DNA from: Bacillus sp. Marseille-Q3570
GTDB taxonomy: Bacteria; Bacillota; Bacilli; Bacillales; Fictibacillaceae
NCBI RefSeq assembly: GCF_946151055.1
Contig: NZ_CAMGYZ010000020.1
Span: 1-64,000, forward strand
Reading direction: 5' to 3'
DNA length: 64,000 nucleotides
In this document: piece after piece, positions 45,874-53,840 of the stretch
Layout of the letters: every line of letters starts with the position of its first letter
Numbering within the stretch: the first letter of the stretch is position 1
Notes under the pieces: model-generated
What the model was told of the DNA's origin: nothing
What the model saw: the letters and a program-made list of their open reading frames with translations, nothing else
Databases searched by the model: none
Translations under genes and position numbers: made by a program

Positions 45874-46314
45874 ATGAGATTACGTACTGAGATGCCTGAA
45901 TTCGAAGGTGCTACAGAATGGTTGAACGGAGAAGTTTCGAAAGATCAACTAGTAGGAGATAAACCTACACTGGTACATTTCTGGTCTGTAAGCTGCCAGC
46001 TATGTAAAGATGCTATGCCGAACATCAACCAATTCCGTGATGATTATAAAGATGATTTGAACGTAGTGGCTGTTCATATGCCTCGTTCTGAAAAAGACCT
46101 CGATATCGATCAGGTCAAAGAAATCGCTGCTGAACATGACATTACACAACCGATTTTCGTTGATAATCAACACAAGCTCACTGACGCTTACGAAAATCAA
46201 TACGTTCCAGCATATTATGTATTCGACGCCCAAGGTCAGCTTCGCCACTTCCAAGCTGGCGGAGATGGAATGAAAATGCTCACTAAGCGTGTCAATCGCG
46301 TTCTTGGAAAATAA
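45874..46314 (+). CDS. ykuV: thiol-disulfide oxidoreductase YkuV
   Basis: 146 residues, thioredoxin-fold with active site CQLC (HFWSVSCQLCKDAMP). The sequence HDITQPIFVDNQHKLTDAYENQYVPAYYVFD ... GQLRHFQAGGDGMKML follows B. subtilis YkuV very closely. Soluble cytoplasmic disulfide reductase that uses thioredoxin/NADPH. AAAGGAG upstream. Not in its B. subtilis location. Confidence 0.95.
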   Translation: MRLRTEMPEFEGATEWLNGEVSKDQLVGDKPTLVHFWSVSCQLCKDAMPNINQFRDDYKDDLNVVAVHMPRSEKDLDIDQVKEIAAEHDITQPIFVDNQHKLTDAYENQYVPAYYVFDAQGQLRHFQAGGDGMKMLTKRVNRVLGK

Positions 46315-46316
46315 AG

Positions 46317-46350
46317 TGGAAAGACTGTCAACCGACAGTCCTTTTTTTCG
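46317..46350 (+). terminator. terminator of ykuV
   Basis: GGAAAGACTGTC-aacc-GACAGTCCTTTTTTT. Confidence 0.9.
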
Positions 46351-46357
46351 TAAAAAA

Positions 46358-46467
46358 AAGGGCTGTCCAAAAGAAAAGTGTCAGCCACAACATTTTGAAT
46401 CAAAACCACGATTTTTCGCAAAATGTTGTTCTATTCGGAGAGAGTCAGACACTTTTTGGACACCCCC
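46358..46467. repeat. long imperfect inverted repeat (GGGCTGTCC family), second copy
   Basis: GGGCTGTCCAAAAGAAAAGTGTCAG ... ACATTTTG ... CAAAATGT ... TCGGAGAGAGTCAGACACTTTTTGGACA: same plan and sequence as 4254-4381. Directly follows the ykuV terminator. Confidence 0.8.
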
Positions 46468-46523
46468 ATTAGGTAAAGAGTAGAAAGTAGGTTGAAAAAG
46501 CTGTTTGGACCTGCCAAAAGTGA

Positions 46524-46640
46524 TTTATCTCTACAACTCGGACCAAAACGCTGCAACTTTACAATTATCTCTACAACTCTGAATTTATTTCTACAACTTC
46601 GGAATTATCCCTACAACTCCGAATTTATCTCTAATCGCCA
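46524..46640. repeat. 20-bp-period tandem repeats (TTATCTCTACAACTCNGAA)
   Basis: CTACAACT (one CTGCAACT) begins at 46531, 46551, 46571, 46591 and 46611; a degenerate sixth starts at 46631. Period exactly 20 bp. In the convergent gap between ykuV and the vanZ-like gene. Confidence 0.92.
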
Positions 46641-46651
46641 AATTGATCTGA

Positions 46652-46683
46652 AAAGGAGCTGACCCGGTCAGCTCCTTTTTTTC
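46652..46683 (-). terminator. terminator of vanZ-like gene (bidirectional)
   Basis: AAAAGGAGCTGACC-c-GGTCAGCTCCTTTTTTT. Confidence 0.9.
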
Positions 46684-47147
46684 TTGAAGTTCCTCTCATA
46701 AATCCTGTAGAAGAACGCAAGTATTTTATATAAGATCAACCCTGACAATCCACCTATCCCATTCAACAAGATATCATCAATATCGAAAATCCGGCTTGCG
46801 TAATAGAATTGAAGCAGTTCAATCAATCCGCTCACCCCGAACGAGATGAAGAACATCTTTATGAATGAATCCAGCCATTTGAACATCAACGGCAATAGGA
46901 ATCCTAATGGCATGAACAACAAAAGGTTGCCGATTACGTTTTTGAAAATCAGCCAATAATTTCCGCTCCTCCACATCAATCGTATGCTATCAAGCAAAAC
47001 GAGGTTAAAGGACTTTCCATATACGTAGTAGTTGAATGTGAATAGAGTAGAGTAGATCAGGACTGCTGTATAACAAACGAATAGGATCGCTCCTATCCAC
47101 CGCCACTTTAGGCGGGCGTATTCTCTTGTATCTTTTTGTATCTCCAT
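46668..47147 (-). CDS. VanZ-family membrane protein
   Basis: 159 residues, four membrane helices. VanZ-like motifs NVIGNLLLFMPLGFLLPLMF and LIELLQFYYASRIFDIDDILLNGIGGLSGLILY. The family includes teicoplanin-resistance VanZ but most members have unknown jobs. AAAGGAG ribosome-binding site. The 47148-47464 gap holds only a weak hairpin with T-runs at about 47328-47368 (possibly the next gene's terminator) and no gene. Confidence 0.9.
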   Translation of the reverse strand: MEIQKDTREYARLKWRWIGAILFVCYTAVLIYSTLFTFNYYVYGKSFNLVLLDSIRLMWRSGNYWLIFKNVIGNLLLFMPLGFLLPLMFKWLDSFIKMFFISFGVSGLIELLQFYYASRIFDIDDILLNGIGGLSGLILYKILAFFYRIYERNFKKKRS

Positions 47148-47464
47148 AAGTTCTACTCCTTTATTCCCATTCTTTACAAAACAAAGAATAGTGTACCAGG
47201 ACTTGCAGTACTAGTCTATGATGGTAACGCTCCACTTAGTTCAATTTAGATGTTTTTTATTCGAAAGTCGGCAATTAAGCGTCGTCGTCTTCATTGCAAC
47301 ATCGATTTCCAGTTCACTTTAAGCGCGAAAAAAGACTACCCCGCTTCAGGGTGCTTTTTCCTCACAACATTCGAACACTCTCAAAAAGTGCGACCGTAGG
47401 TGTGAATAAAAAGACCTATATAAAGCAAGATAACCTTTTAAACCTTTCCCTGATTTCAATAGCT

Positions 47465-49105
47465 TCAGTTATTACAGATAATATTCCCCAAACGTTCCGT
47501 TAAACGCACATTCTCTTTATAATCGACAGGGCAGTCAATGACGACAGGTTGATCCAGTTCAAAAGCTCTCTCTAAAATCGGCTGGAACTCTTCGGCTCGG
47601 AGAACCTTAAGGCCTTCAGCACCGAATGATTTCGCAAGTTGTACGATGTCTGGATTTTCAAACGTGATGCTCGAGCTTCGATCATATTCATTCATCTGTT
47701 TCCATTCAATCAGACCATATCGATTATCTGTCCAGACGATGACTACAATCGGCAATTTCAAGCGGACCATCGTTTCCAGTTCCTGGACAGTCATCAGAAA
47801 TCCTCCGTCACCAGCTACTGCCACGACTTTTTTATCAGGAAAAGCAAGCTTCGCACCGATTGCTCCAGGCATCGCGATCCCCATTGAGGCAAACCCATTT
47901 GAGATCAGGCAGGTATTCGGTTGGATGCAATGGAAGTAACGTGCAAGCCACATTTTATGCGCACCGACATCTGAAAGCAGAATCGCATCATCATCTAAAG
48001 CAGCCCGTAAATCCGCTGCAATTTTCTGGGGTTTCATCGGGTATGATTCATCTTCATCATGTTCACTGAGGTCATCCATGATTTCAGTTCGCAACTTTTC
48101 GAAAAAGGGATCCATTTGCTCGCGCGCATTCACTTTTTCAGTCAGGTGATTCAAATTTTCCACAAGGTCACCAATCACACTTGTTTTAATCGGATAACAC
48201 GCATCAACCTCAGCAGGCTGTGTATCGATATGAATGATCGGCTTATCCCCGTCCGGATTCCAGGCTGAAGGTGAATACTCCGCAAAATCGAAACCGATTG
48301 TGATGATCAAATCAGCATTAGCAATCCCACAGACGATATGATCCTTGTCCTGCAAACCTACTGTTTGCAAGTTTTGTGGATGTTCATAAGTAATCGCTCC
48401 TTTACCCATGAACGTGCTCGTAAATGGGGCACTGATTTTCTCTATAAAATGTTGAAGGGGCTCTGTTGCGCCCATGCGAGTCACACCATTTCCAACGAGT
48501 ACGATTGGATTCTTCGCTTTATTGATCGCTTGCGCTGCTTCCTCAACCTTTTTATCAACCGCTCTCGTAAATAATTCATTGTTCTGTGCTTCCAATGGAT
48601 TTCCTTCCACTTCAAGCTGTGCAATATCTTCTGGAAGCTCGATATGGACGGCTCCTGGTTTTTCGCTGACAGCTTGTTGGAAAGCCTTGGAGACAACTTC
48701 CGGCACGATATCTTTATCCCGTATGGAGGTATTCCACTTGGTGATCGGTTTAAACATGGAGACAAGATCATAAAATTGGTGGGACTGCTTATGCTGTCGC
48801 TCAAGATCTGCCTGCCCGGTTATGGCAATCAGTGGTGTCAAGTCCATGTTCGCCTCTGCTACACCTGTCACAAGGTTCGTTGCACCTGGCCCCAAAGTTG
48901 CAAGACATACGCCTGGTTTACCAGTCAACTTCCCATATACCCCTGCCATAAATGCAGCACCGGTCTCATGCCTTGTCGTGATGAACTCGATGTTCGATTC
49001 TTTCAATGCATCGAGAAAATCGATGTTTTCCTCCCCTGGCACACCAAAAATATATTCGACCCCTTCTTTTTCTAGACATTTCACAAACAATTCGGATACT
49101 CGCAT
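47465..49105 (-). CDS. acetolactate synthase-like ThDP enzyme (AlsS-type)
   Basis: About 546 residues. Pyr domain with catalytic Glu in TRHETGAAFMAG (E47) and GKPGVCLATLGPGATNL; central domain IVLVGNGVTRMGA; PP domain with SDVGAHKMWLARY and the ThDP/Mg motif GDGGFLMTVQELE. Most like catabolic acetolactate synthases, which make acetolactate from pyruvate for acetoin. No ilvN-like small subunit or alsD next to it, so glyoxylate carboligase-type or other 2-oxoacid activity cannot be excluded. Start at ATG 49105 after GGAGGG. Confidence 0.82.
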   Translation of the reverse strand: MRVSELFVKCLEKEGVEYIFGVPGEENIDFLDALKESNIEFITTRHETGAAFMAGVYGKLTGKPGVCLATLGPGATNLVTGVAEANMDLTPLIAITGQADLERQHKQSHQFYDLVSMFKPITKWNTSIRDKDIVPEVVSKAFQQAVSEKPGAVHIELPEDIAQLEVEGNPLEAQNNELFTRAVDKKVEEAAQAINKAKNPIVLVGNGVTRMGATEPLQHFIEKISAPFTSTFMGKGAITYEHPQNLQTVGLQDKDHIVCGIANADLIITIGFDFAEYSPSAWNPDGDKPIIHIDTQPAEVDACYPIKTSVIGDLVENLNHLTEKVNAREQMDPFFEKLRTEIMDDLSEHDEDESYPMKPQKIAADLRAALDDDAILLSDVGAHKMWLARYFHCIQPNTCLISNGFASMGIAMPGAIGAKLAFPDKKVVAVAGDGGFLMTVQELETMVRLKLPIVVIVWTDNRYGLIEWKQMNEYDRSSSITFENPDIVQLAKSFGAEGLKVLRAEEFQPILERAFELDQPVVIDCPVDYKENVRLTERLGNIICNN

Positions 49106-49270
49106 AGTCGAATCCCTCCATTTTTCAATTCTCAGCAAAAAATAGGTTTATCGTATTCATTCCTTTTTAACAATTGGTTTCAAACCTGAATATGTAGGCT
49201 CTTATGTTGAATACTTCCAGAAGGCTAGTAAAGGCAAACGTGATTTTTTGAATACACCTACGTGATGCCT

Positions 49271-49309
49271 AGCTCGGAGACCAGTCACTTGGATCACTTC
49301 AAACTTCCT
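49271..49309. repeat. block shared with the MITE-like element at 21132-21459
   Basis: ATGCCTAGCTCGGAGACCAG then TCACTTGGATCACTTCA differs at about 3 positions from 21379-21415. The surrounding 49106-49456 gap contains no gene; the shared block suggests a decayed element. Confidence 0.65.
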
Positions 49310-49456
49310 GCGGCGGTCGACACATTGATTGGCATCACTTATGAGTGAGCCCACTCAGAACCAAGTCTTTGTTTGGTTTGAGCCTCAGTGGACTTCGTGA
49401 CTATTCGGGTTGCTTTCACTTTTCGTTTGCCCGCAGTAAGGAATTGAATTCAGTTT

Positions 49457-49539
49457 ATGAAAACTTGGCAAGCAATAGGCGTAGGCTGATCCATTAGTTA
49501 CACTCATACCGAGAAGGTATTTCATGCTTTCTTCAAGTG
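49457..49539 (+). repeat. ~89-bp MITE-like repeat, diverged copy
   Basis: ATGAAAACTTGGCAAGCAATAGG ... GGCTGATCCATTAGTTACACTCATACC ... TATTTCATGCTTTC and TTCAAGTG follow the family order with many changes. Confidence 0.7.
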
Positions 49540-49544
49540 TAAAA

Positions 49545-49566
49545 AAGCCACCCGAAAGGATGGCTA
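49545..49566 (-). terminator. terminator of the small His/Lys-rich gene
   Basis: Minus strand: AGCCATCC-tttcg-GGTGGCT followed by TTTTTT. Confidence 0.85.
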
Positions 49567-49578
49567 TATACCGGTTGT

Positions 49579-49686
49579 TCAATGGTATTGATTTTTCTTG
49601 TTGGCCGAGCTGCTTGTTTTATGCTTGCTATCGCTCGTATGCTTTTTATGGTTTTTCACGTTATGGTTCTGCTTATTGTTACTCAT
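49579..49686 (-). CDS. small His/Lys/Asn/Ser-rich protein, 35 residues, unknown
   Basis: ATG at 49686 preceded by AAAAGGAGACTACCT (good box, 7-nt spacing) and followed 13 bp after its stop by a clean terminator. The product (MSNNKQNHNVKNHKKHTSD ... SSSANKKNQYH) is strongly basic and hydrophilic with six His and nine Lys, resembling small spore or stress peptides. I do not recognise the family. The opposite strand gives an artificial hydrophobic ORF at 49598-49834. Confidence 0.7.
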   Translation of the reverse strand: MSNNKQNHNVKNHKKHTSDSKHKTSSSANKKNQYH

Positions 49687-49758
49687 AGGTAGTCTCCTTT
49701 TTCAAAAGAGTACCTTTAGTTTCTCCGCTTTCGTTTTGAATATGCGAATGATGCATCC

Positions 49759-50586
49759 TTACCCACTTTTCCGGAGCTTATTGAAGGTTGCATTCACCTC
49801 TCCGCCGATAATGAGCATCATTCCAGAGACATAGAACCAAAGCATCAGGACGATGACCCCGCCAAGGCTTCCATAAGTCGCACTGTAATTACCGAAATTA
49901 TTTACATAATAAGAAAATGCCCAAGATATAAGCTGCCAGCCAATCGTGGCAATCACAGCACCGACCCAGACGTCTTTTATCCGCAATGGTTTGTTAGGTG
50001 CCACAAAATAAATGATGGTGATCACGCATGCAATGATTACAGTACTAAGCACCCAGCGAAGTCCATTCCATATCGTTTCCCAATTTGGCAAGCCGAGGTA
50101 ACCAAAAACATTCCCGATCATCTGACCGAAAACAGGTAATGCCATCGCAACGAATATGATGAGGAGCATGCCAAGCGTCAGCGTAATCGCTACCGCCCTC
50201 GCCACGAGGAAATTTCTTCTCTCCTCCACATCATAAGCATGGTTCAACGCTCTGATCACTGCATTCATACCGTTAGAAGCAGTCCACAGAGTCGCAATGA
50301 TTCCTACGGAGAGGATCGCACCACCCTGGTTATTGATGATTTCCGTATTATCTTTTACGATGTTCATCAATTCAGGTGGACCATACAGCTGAATGAGCGT
50401 GAACAATTGATTTTTATCTACAATCGTTGTAATGACGGTAATCGTAACAATCAGAAATGGAAAAAGTGACAGCAGAAAATAAAAAGCAAGCTGTGCCGCC
50501 AAGTCGGTCACTCCGTCTTCTTGGATCCTTCTGAATAGATCCTGCCAGAAAATTTTCTTGGACGGCTGCTTCAACCTCTCCACCAT
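49759..50586 (-). CDS. YihY/BrkB-family membrane protein (YfkH-like)
   Basis: About 275 residues, six to seven membrane helices. Family motifs WQDLFRRIQEDGVTDLAAQLAFYFLLSLFPFL and YGSLGGVIVLMLWFYVSGMMLIIGGEVNA. Formerly mis-named ribonuclease BN. Equivalent to B. subtilis YfkH by context with yfkJ nearby. Start at ATG 50586 (GAGGAG 7 nt upstream). Confidence 0.92.
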   Translation of the reverse strand: MVERLKQPSKKIFWQDLFRRIQEDGVTDLAAQLAFYFLLSLFPFLIVTITVITTIVDKNQLFTLIQLYGPPELMNIVKDNTEIINNQGGAILSVGIIATLWTASNGMNAVIRALNHAYDVEERRNFLVARAVAITLTLGMLLIIFVAMALPVFGQMIGNVFGYLGLPNWETIWNGLRWVLSTVIIACVITIIYFVAPNKPLRIKDVWVGAVIATIGWQLISWAFSYYVNNFGNYSATYGSLGGVIVLMLWFYVSGMMLIIGGEVNATFNKLRKSG

Positions 50587-50699
50587 CACTCAACTCCTCT
50601 ATACATCTGTAAAATTCTAATGTTGAAAGGTAAAATACTTAAGCGAAATTCGCGACACTCCTGCCAAAAGGGAGTGAATTTCTCCAACATCATCCTATT

Positions 50700-51167
50700 T
50701 TAATATTTATTGTCTTCTTCATCAGGTATGTCCGTAATTTCTCTACCAGCTTCTCTCACCTTGCCGGAAACATCCTTCAGTTCACCGCCGACCTCTTTCA
50801 TGCTTGAATACGTCTCCACAGAATGCTGACGCACCTCATCAACTTTCTGGATGACTTCCCTTACCTCACGTGATAAATCGTTCAACGCTTTTGAGGTAGT
50901 ATCCATCGTATGCTTGACTGTATTCATGATGATTGTAGGATCTTCCCGTACAGTTTTGTATAAAGAGGATGTCTGATCTTTTAGCTTGATGGAACGTTCT
51001 TGAACATTTTTACGTGTGTTCCTGTTAATTAACGTTGCAACGCCACCAACCACTGCACCGATCAAGATCCCCTTCCAAAGCAAAGAACCTTCTTTTTCTT
51101 TATTTACTTTTATAGGTGTCGGCTGATTCGTTTTTTGTTGATCTGGTGTGTATACAGATTGAGTCAT
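50700..51167 (-). CDS. YtxH-like membrane-anchored stress protein
   Basis: 155 residues. Polar N-terminus, one membrane helix with glycine pattern GILIGAVVGGVATLINRNTRKNVQ (residues about 32-50), then a long amphipathic helix/coiled coil (SREVREVIQKVDEVRQHSVETYSSMKEVGGELKDVSGKVREA) with an acidic end. Typical of YtxH/GvpP-like general stress proteins. Position near yfkH- and yfkJ-like genes suggests a yfkI counterpart. Function unknown. Confidence 0.75.
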   Translation of the reverse strand: MTQSVYTPDQQKTNQPTPIKVNKEKEGSLLWKGILIGAVVGGVATLINRNTRKNVQERSIKLKDQTSSLYKTVREDPTIIMNTVKHTMDTTSKALNDLSREVREVIQKVDEVRQHSVETYSSMKEVGGELKDVSGKVREAGREITDIPDEEDNKY

Positions 51168-51321
51168 AAATGATCTCTCCTTTATTTTTATTCTTCAATA
51201 ATATTTAATTTCCCCTGTTCTTTTAAAACCAAAACATTTTACGCAAATTGTTTAAGGATTTTTACACAAGGGTATGAAAAAGAAACAAATCAACAAAAAT
51301 AACCAAAAGGAGGAATAGGAT

Positions 51322-51585
51322 ATGGCATTTATTTGGACTTTGATCGTAGGTGGTATCATTGGTTGGTTAGCTGGTCTTATCGTAGGTAGAGATGTACCTG
51401 GAGGAATCATCGGTAATATCATTGCAGGAATCATTGGTGCTTGGCTAGGAACACTTCTACTTGGTTCATGGGGACCATCGCTTGGAGGTATGGCCTTGAT
51501 CCCGGCATTGATCGGTGCAATCATCGTCGTTCTCCTATTAAGCTTCATCATGAAACGTACGAGAAGACCAAGCGGTCATCACTAA
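51322..51585 (+). CDS. GlsB/YeaQ/YmgE-family membrane protein
   Basis: 87 residues, three membrane helices with the repeated glycine pattern IVGGIIGWLAGLIVGRDVPGGIIGNIIAGIIGAWLG. Transglycosylase-associated (DUF) family, often a general-stress gene; the name does not imply enzyme activity. AAAGGAGGAATAGG upstream. Confidence 0.9.
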   Translation: MAFIWTLIVGGIIGWLAGLIVGRDVPGGIIGNIIAGIIGAWLGTLLLGSWGPSLGGMALIPALIGAIIVVLLLSFIMKRTRRPSGHH

Positions 51586-51598
51586 GAATGTGTGAAAG

Positions 51599-51632
51599 AG
51601 AACTGGTTCATCTTAAGAGCCGGTTCTTTTTC
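51599..51632. terminator. bidirectional terminator between convergent genes
   Basis: AGAACTGG-ttcatcttaaga-GCCGGTTCT followed by TTTTTC. Its right arm overlaps the 3' end of the LMW phosphatase-like gene. Confidence 0.7.
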
Positions 51633-52075
51633 ATTTTCCGGATAAAATGTTCACACCCAACTGTAATCAAGTCGAACGCCTTATCAAACTCCCCTGTGAT
51701 ATATGGATCCGGAATATCGTCTTCCTTTAAATCCTCGGCAAAATCAAGGAGTCTGGCCATCATCCCTGCTTCCCGCATACCCGCAAGACGGTGCAATTCA
51801 CCCAGGGTTTCAGCATCCATCGCAAGGATGTAGTCGAAATCTTCCAGATCTTCTGCCTCGACCTTTCTGCTTTCCTTTTCCTTAAGAGCAATCTTCTTTT
51901 TGGCAAGCAATTCGACAGTATCCTCATGTGGAAAATCCCCGATATGCCAGTCGCTAGTCGCCGCTGAATCGACGTCAACGTTGATTCCCTCATTTTTACA
52001 AATTTCATTTAAAACCGCTTCTGCGATCGGTGCACGGCAAATACCACCAGAAGATACAAATAAGACTTTTTTCAC
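51608..52075 (-). CDS. YfkJ-like low-molecular-weight tyrosine phosphatase, catalytic Cys replaced (likely pseudoenzyme)
   Basis: 155 residues, LMW-PTP fold. The P-loop is FVSSGGICRAP where active relatives have VCLGNICRSP: the nucleophilic Cys is Ser and the structural Asn is Gly, while the Arg and the general acid loop DIPDPY remain. Read as GTA TCT TCT GGT GGT ATT TGC CGT, so it is not a frameshift. B. subtilis YfkJ is an active phosphatase linked to ethanol stress; this one should not hydrolyse phosphotyrosine in the usual way. Start at GTG 52075 with GAGGAGGG about 10 nt upstream. Confidence 0.85.
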   Translation of the reverse strand: MKKVLFVSSGGICRAPIAEAVLNEICKNEGINVDVDSAATSDWHIGDFPHEDTVELLAKKKIALKEKESRKVEAEDLEDFDYILAMDAETLGELHRLAGMREAGMMARLLDFAEDLKEDDIPDPYITGEFDKAFDLITVGCEHFIRKMKKNRLLR

Positions 52076-52210
52076 AGATTCTCTTCCCTCCTCTTCTTCC
52101 ATATTTCGTTTTTTTGTGAGCTTGTCCCTATTTTTTCTCGGATAAAAGGCATGTTTCCTCCTTTTGCAGAATATTAAAATAGAGACAACATATAGATAGG
52201 AGGAATTCAG

Positions 52211-53569
52211 ATGACTCAATTTGAAGCGTTTTTAGGGGATGTAAGCGGTTGGGTATGGGGGCCCTGGCTGCTCATATTGCTTGTCGGAACGGGTATTTTC
52301 CTGACGCTGCGGCTTAGCTTCCTACAGTTTTCATTACTACCTTATTCTTTGAAATTGGCTTTCACAAAAAAGCAGGACAAAAAATCTGAAGGGGATATTT
52401 CCCACTTCCAGGCACTGATGACTGCGCTTGCAGCAACAATCGGTACAGGTAACATCGCCGGGGTTGCTACGGCTGTGTTCATCGGAGGTCCTGGAGCTGT
52501 CCTCTGGATGTGGCTCAGTGCGCTTTTCGGTATGGCAACCAAGTATGCCGAAGCTATTTTAGCTGTAAAATATCGTGTCAAAAACAAAGATGGTGAGATG
52601 TCCGGAGGTCCGATGTACTACCTCGACAAAGGACTGAACGCCAAATGGCTTGGTGTCCTTTTTGCATTCTTCGGGGCATTCGCCGCATTCGGGATCGGAA
52701 ATATGGTCCAATCGAACTCTGTTGCAGATGCTGTACAAACGACATTCAATGTCCCTGGCTGGGCAACTGGGTTGATCTTGATGGTATTGACAGGGCTCGT
52801 CATCCTCGGCGGAATCAAGAGTATCGGCCGCGTGGTAGCTTACCTCGTTCCTTTCATGGCTCTTTTTTATGTCGTGGGCGGATTAGTGATCTTGTTCATG
52901 AACCTCGATCTTGTTCCGAGTGCTGTCGGCCTGATTTTCAGTGATGCCTTTACAGGTGAAGCTGTTGCAGGTGGTGCTTTAGGTGCCGTCATCCGCTGGG
53001 GTGTCGCACGCGGAGTCTTCTCAAACGAAGCTGGTCTGGGTTCAGCACCGATTGCGGCCGCTGCAGCAAGAACTGACTACCCTGCGCGCCAGGCGCTCGT
53101 TTCCATGACACAGGTGTTCATCGATACGATCGTCGTCTGTTCGATTACAGGAATCACGCTTGTCATGGGTGATATGTATAAAGGGGATTTGAATGGTGCC
53201 GCCCTTACGACGGAAACGTTCCGAAGCTTCTTAGGCGCGCCAGGTGCCTTGATCGTCACGATCGGCATTATTTTGTTCGCATACTCGACTGTATTAGGAT
53301 GGTCCTATTACGGGGAAAAATGTTTCTCTTACCTGTTCGGAGACAATTCAGTGAAATTCTACAGGCTGCTGTTTGTGCTTGCCGTATTCGTCGGCACAAC
53401 TGTCTCGCTTAACGTCGTCTGGACGCTTGCTGATATCTTCAACGGCTTGATGGCAATTCCGAACTTGATTGGACTCCTCGGTCTATCCGGTGTAGTCGTT
53501 GCTGAAACGAAACGATTCCTTGCAGCGAAAAAGGAAGAAGAACAAAAGCAAACATCGGAATCAGCATAG
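52211..53569 (+). CDS. AGCS family sodium:alanine/glycine symporter
   Basis: 452 residues, about 10-11 membrane helices. AGCS signatures: GTGNIAGVATAVFIGGPGAVLWMW, ALFGMATKYAEAILAVKYR, GGPMYYLDKGL, and WGVARGVFSNEAGLGSAPIAAAAA. Imports alanine, glycine or glutamine with Na+. Ribosome-binding site TAGGAGG. Ends in an acidic/Lys-Gln tail. Confidence 0.95.
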   Translation: MTQFEAFLGDVSGWVWGPWLLILLVGTGIFLTLRLSFLQFSLLPYSLKLAFTKKQDKKSEGDISHFQALMTALAATIGTGNIAGVATAVFIGGPGAVLWMWLSALFGMATKYAEAILAVKYRVKNKDGEMSGGPMYYLDKGLNAKWLGVLFAFFGAFAAFGIGNMVQSNSVADAVQTTFNVPGWATGLILMVLTGLVILGGIKSIGRVVAYLVPFMALFYVVGGLVILFMNLDLVPSAVGLIFSDAFTGEAVAGGALGAVIRWGVARGVFSNEAGLGSAPIAAAAARTDYPARQALVSMTQVFIDTIVVCSITGITLVMGDMYKGDLNGAALTTETFRSFLGAPGALIVTIGIILFAYSTVLGWSYYGEKCFSYLFGDNSVKFYRLLFVLAVFVGTTVSLNVVWTLADIFNGLMAIPNLIGLLGLSGVVVAETKRFLAAKKEEEQKQTSESA

Positions 53570-53578
53570 TATCTTTAA

Positions 53579-53616
53579 AAAAGAAGCAAATGGCGAACAT
53601 GCCGTTTGCTTCTCTT
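53579..53616 (+). terminator. terminator of the AGCS gene
   Basis: AGAAGCAAA-tGGC-gaacat-GCC-gTTTGCTTCT followed by CTTTG. Confidence 0.85.
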
Positions 53617-53635
53617 TGATTGCGTCACTTTCCAA

Positions 53636-53700
53636 ATCACCGATATTTTTCGAGTTTGCACCGATAAAATTCAAAATTGCTACGATAAAATCTCGAATTG
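53636..53700. repeat. 21-bp-period tandem repeats (3 units, same unit as 26866-27001)
   Basis: CACCGAT at 53638 and 53659 and CTACGAT at 53680: exact 21-bp spacing with the same flanking AAAAT(T)CAAAA phrase as the seven-unit locus 27 kb away. Confidence 0.9.
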
Positions 53701-53715
53701 TATCTAAACAATACA

Positions 53716-53750
53716 GAGAGGACTCACCAGCCCGGTGAGTCCTCTCTTTT
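53716..53750 (+). terminator. strong hairpin terminator, second in the AGCS-yjbQ gap
   Basis: AGAGAGGACTCACC-agccc-GGTGAGTCCTCTCT then TTTAC: a 14-bp perfect stem. No gene lies between it and the first terminator, so it may be a back-up or a remnant. Confidence 0.8.
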
Positions 53751-53751
53751 A

Positions 53752-53840
53752 CATTTAAAGAAAGTATAAATACTTTCTTCAATATAAGGGCAACTAAGGC
53801 TCAGCCAGCGCTATGGCTTGGCTTTGCCAAGTTTTCTTTA
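53752..53840 (-). repeat. ~89-bp MITE-like repeat, full copy, supplying the yjbQ stop codon
   Basis: Minus orientation TAAAGAAAACTTGGCAAAGCC ... GGCTGAGCCTTAGTTGCCC ... AAGAAAGTATTTATACTTTC and TTTAAATG. Its first TAA (53838-53840) is the stop codon of yjbQ. Confidence 0.92.

Noticed and set aside
49598-49834. Leu/Phe-rich ORF on the plus strand
   Set aside because: Antisense of the 35-residue gene and of the BrkB gene end; no start signals.
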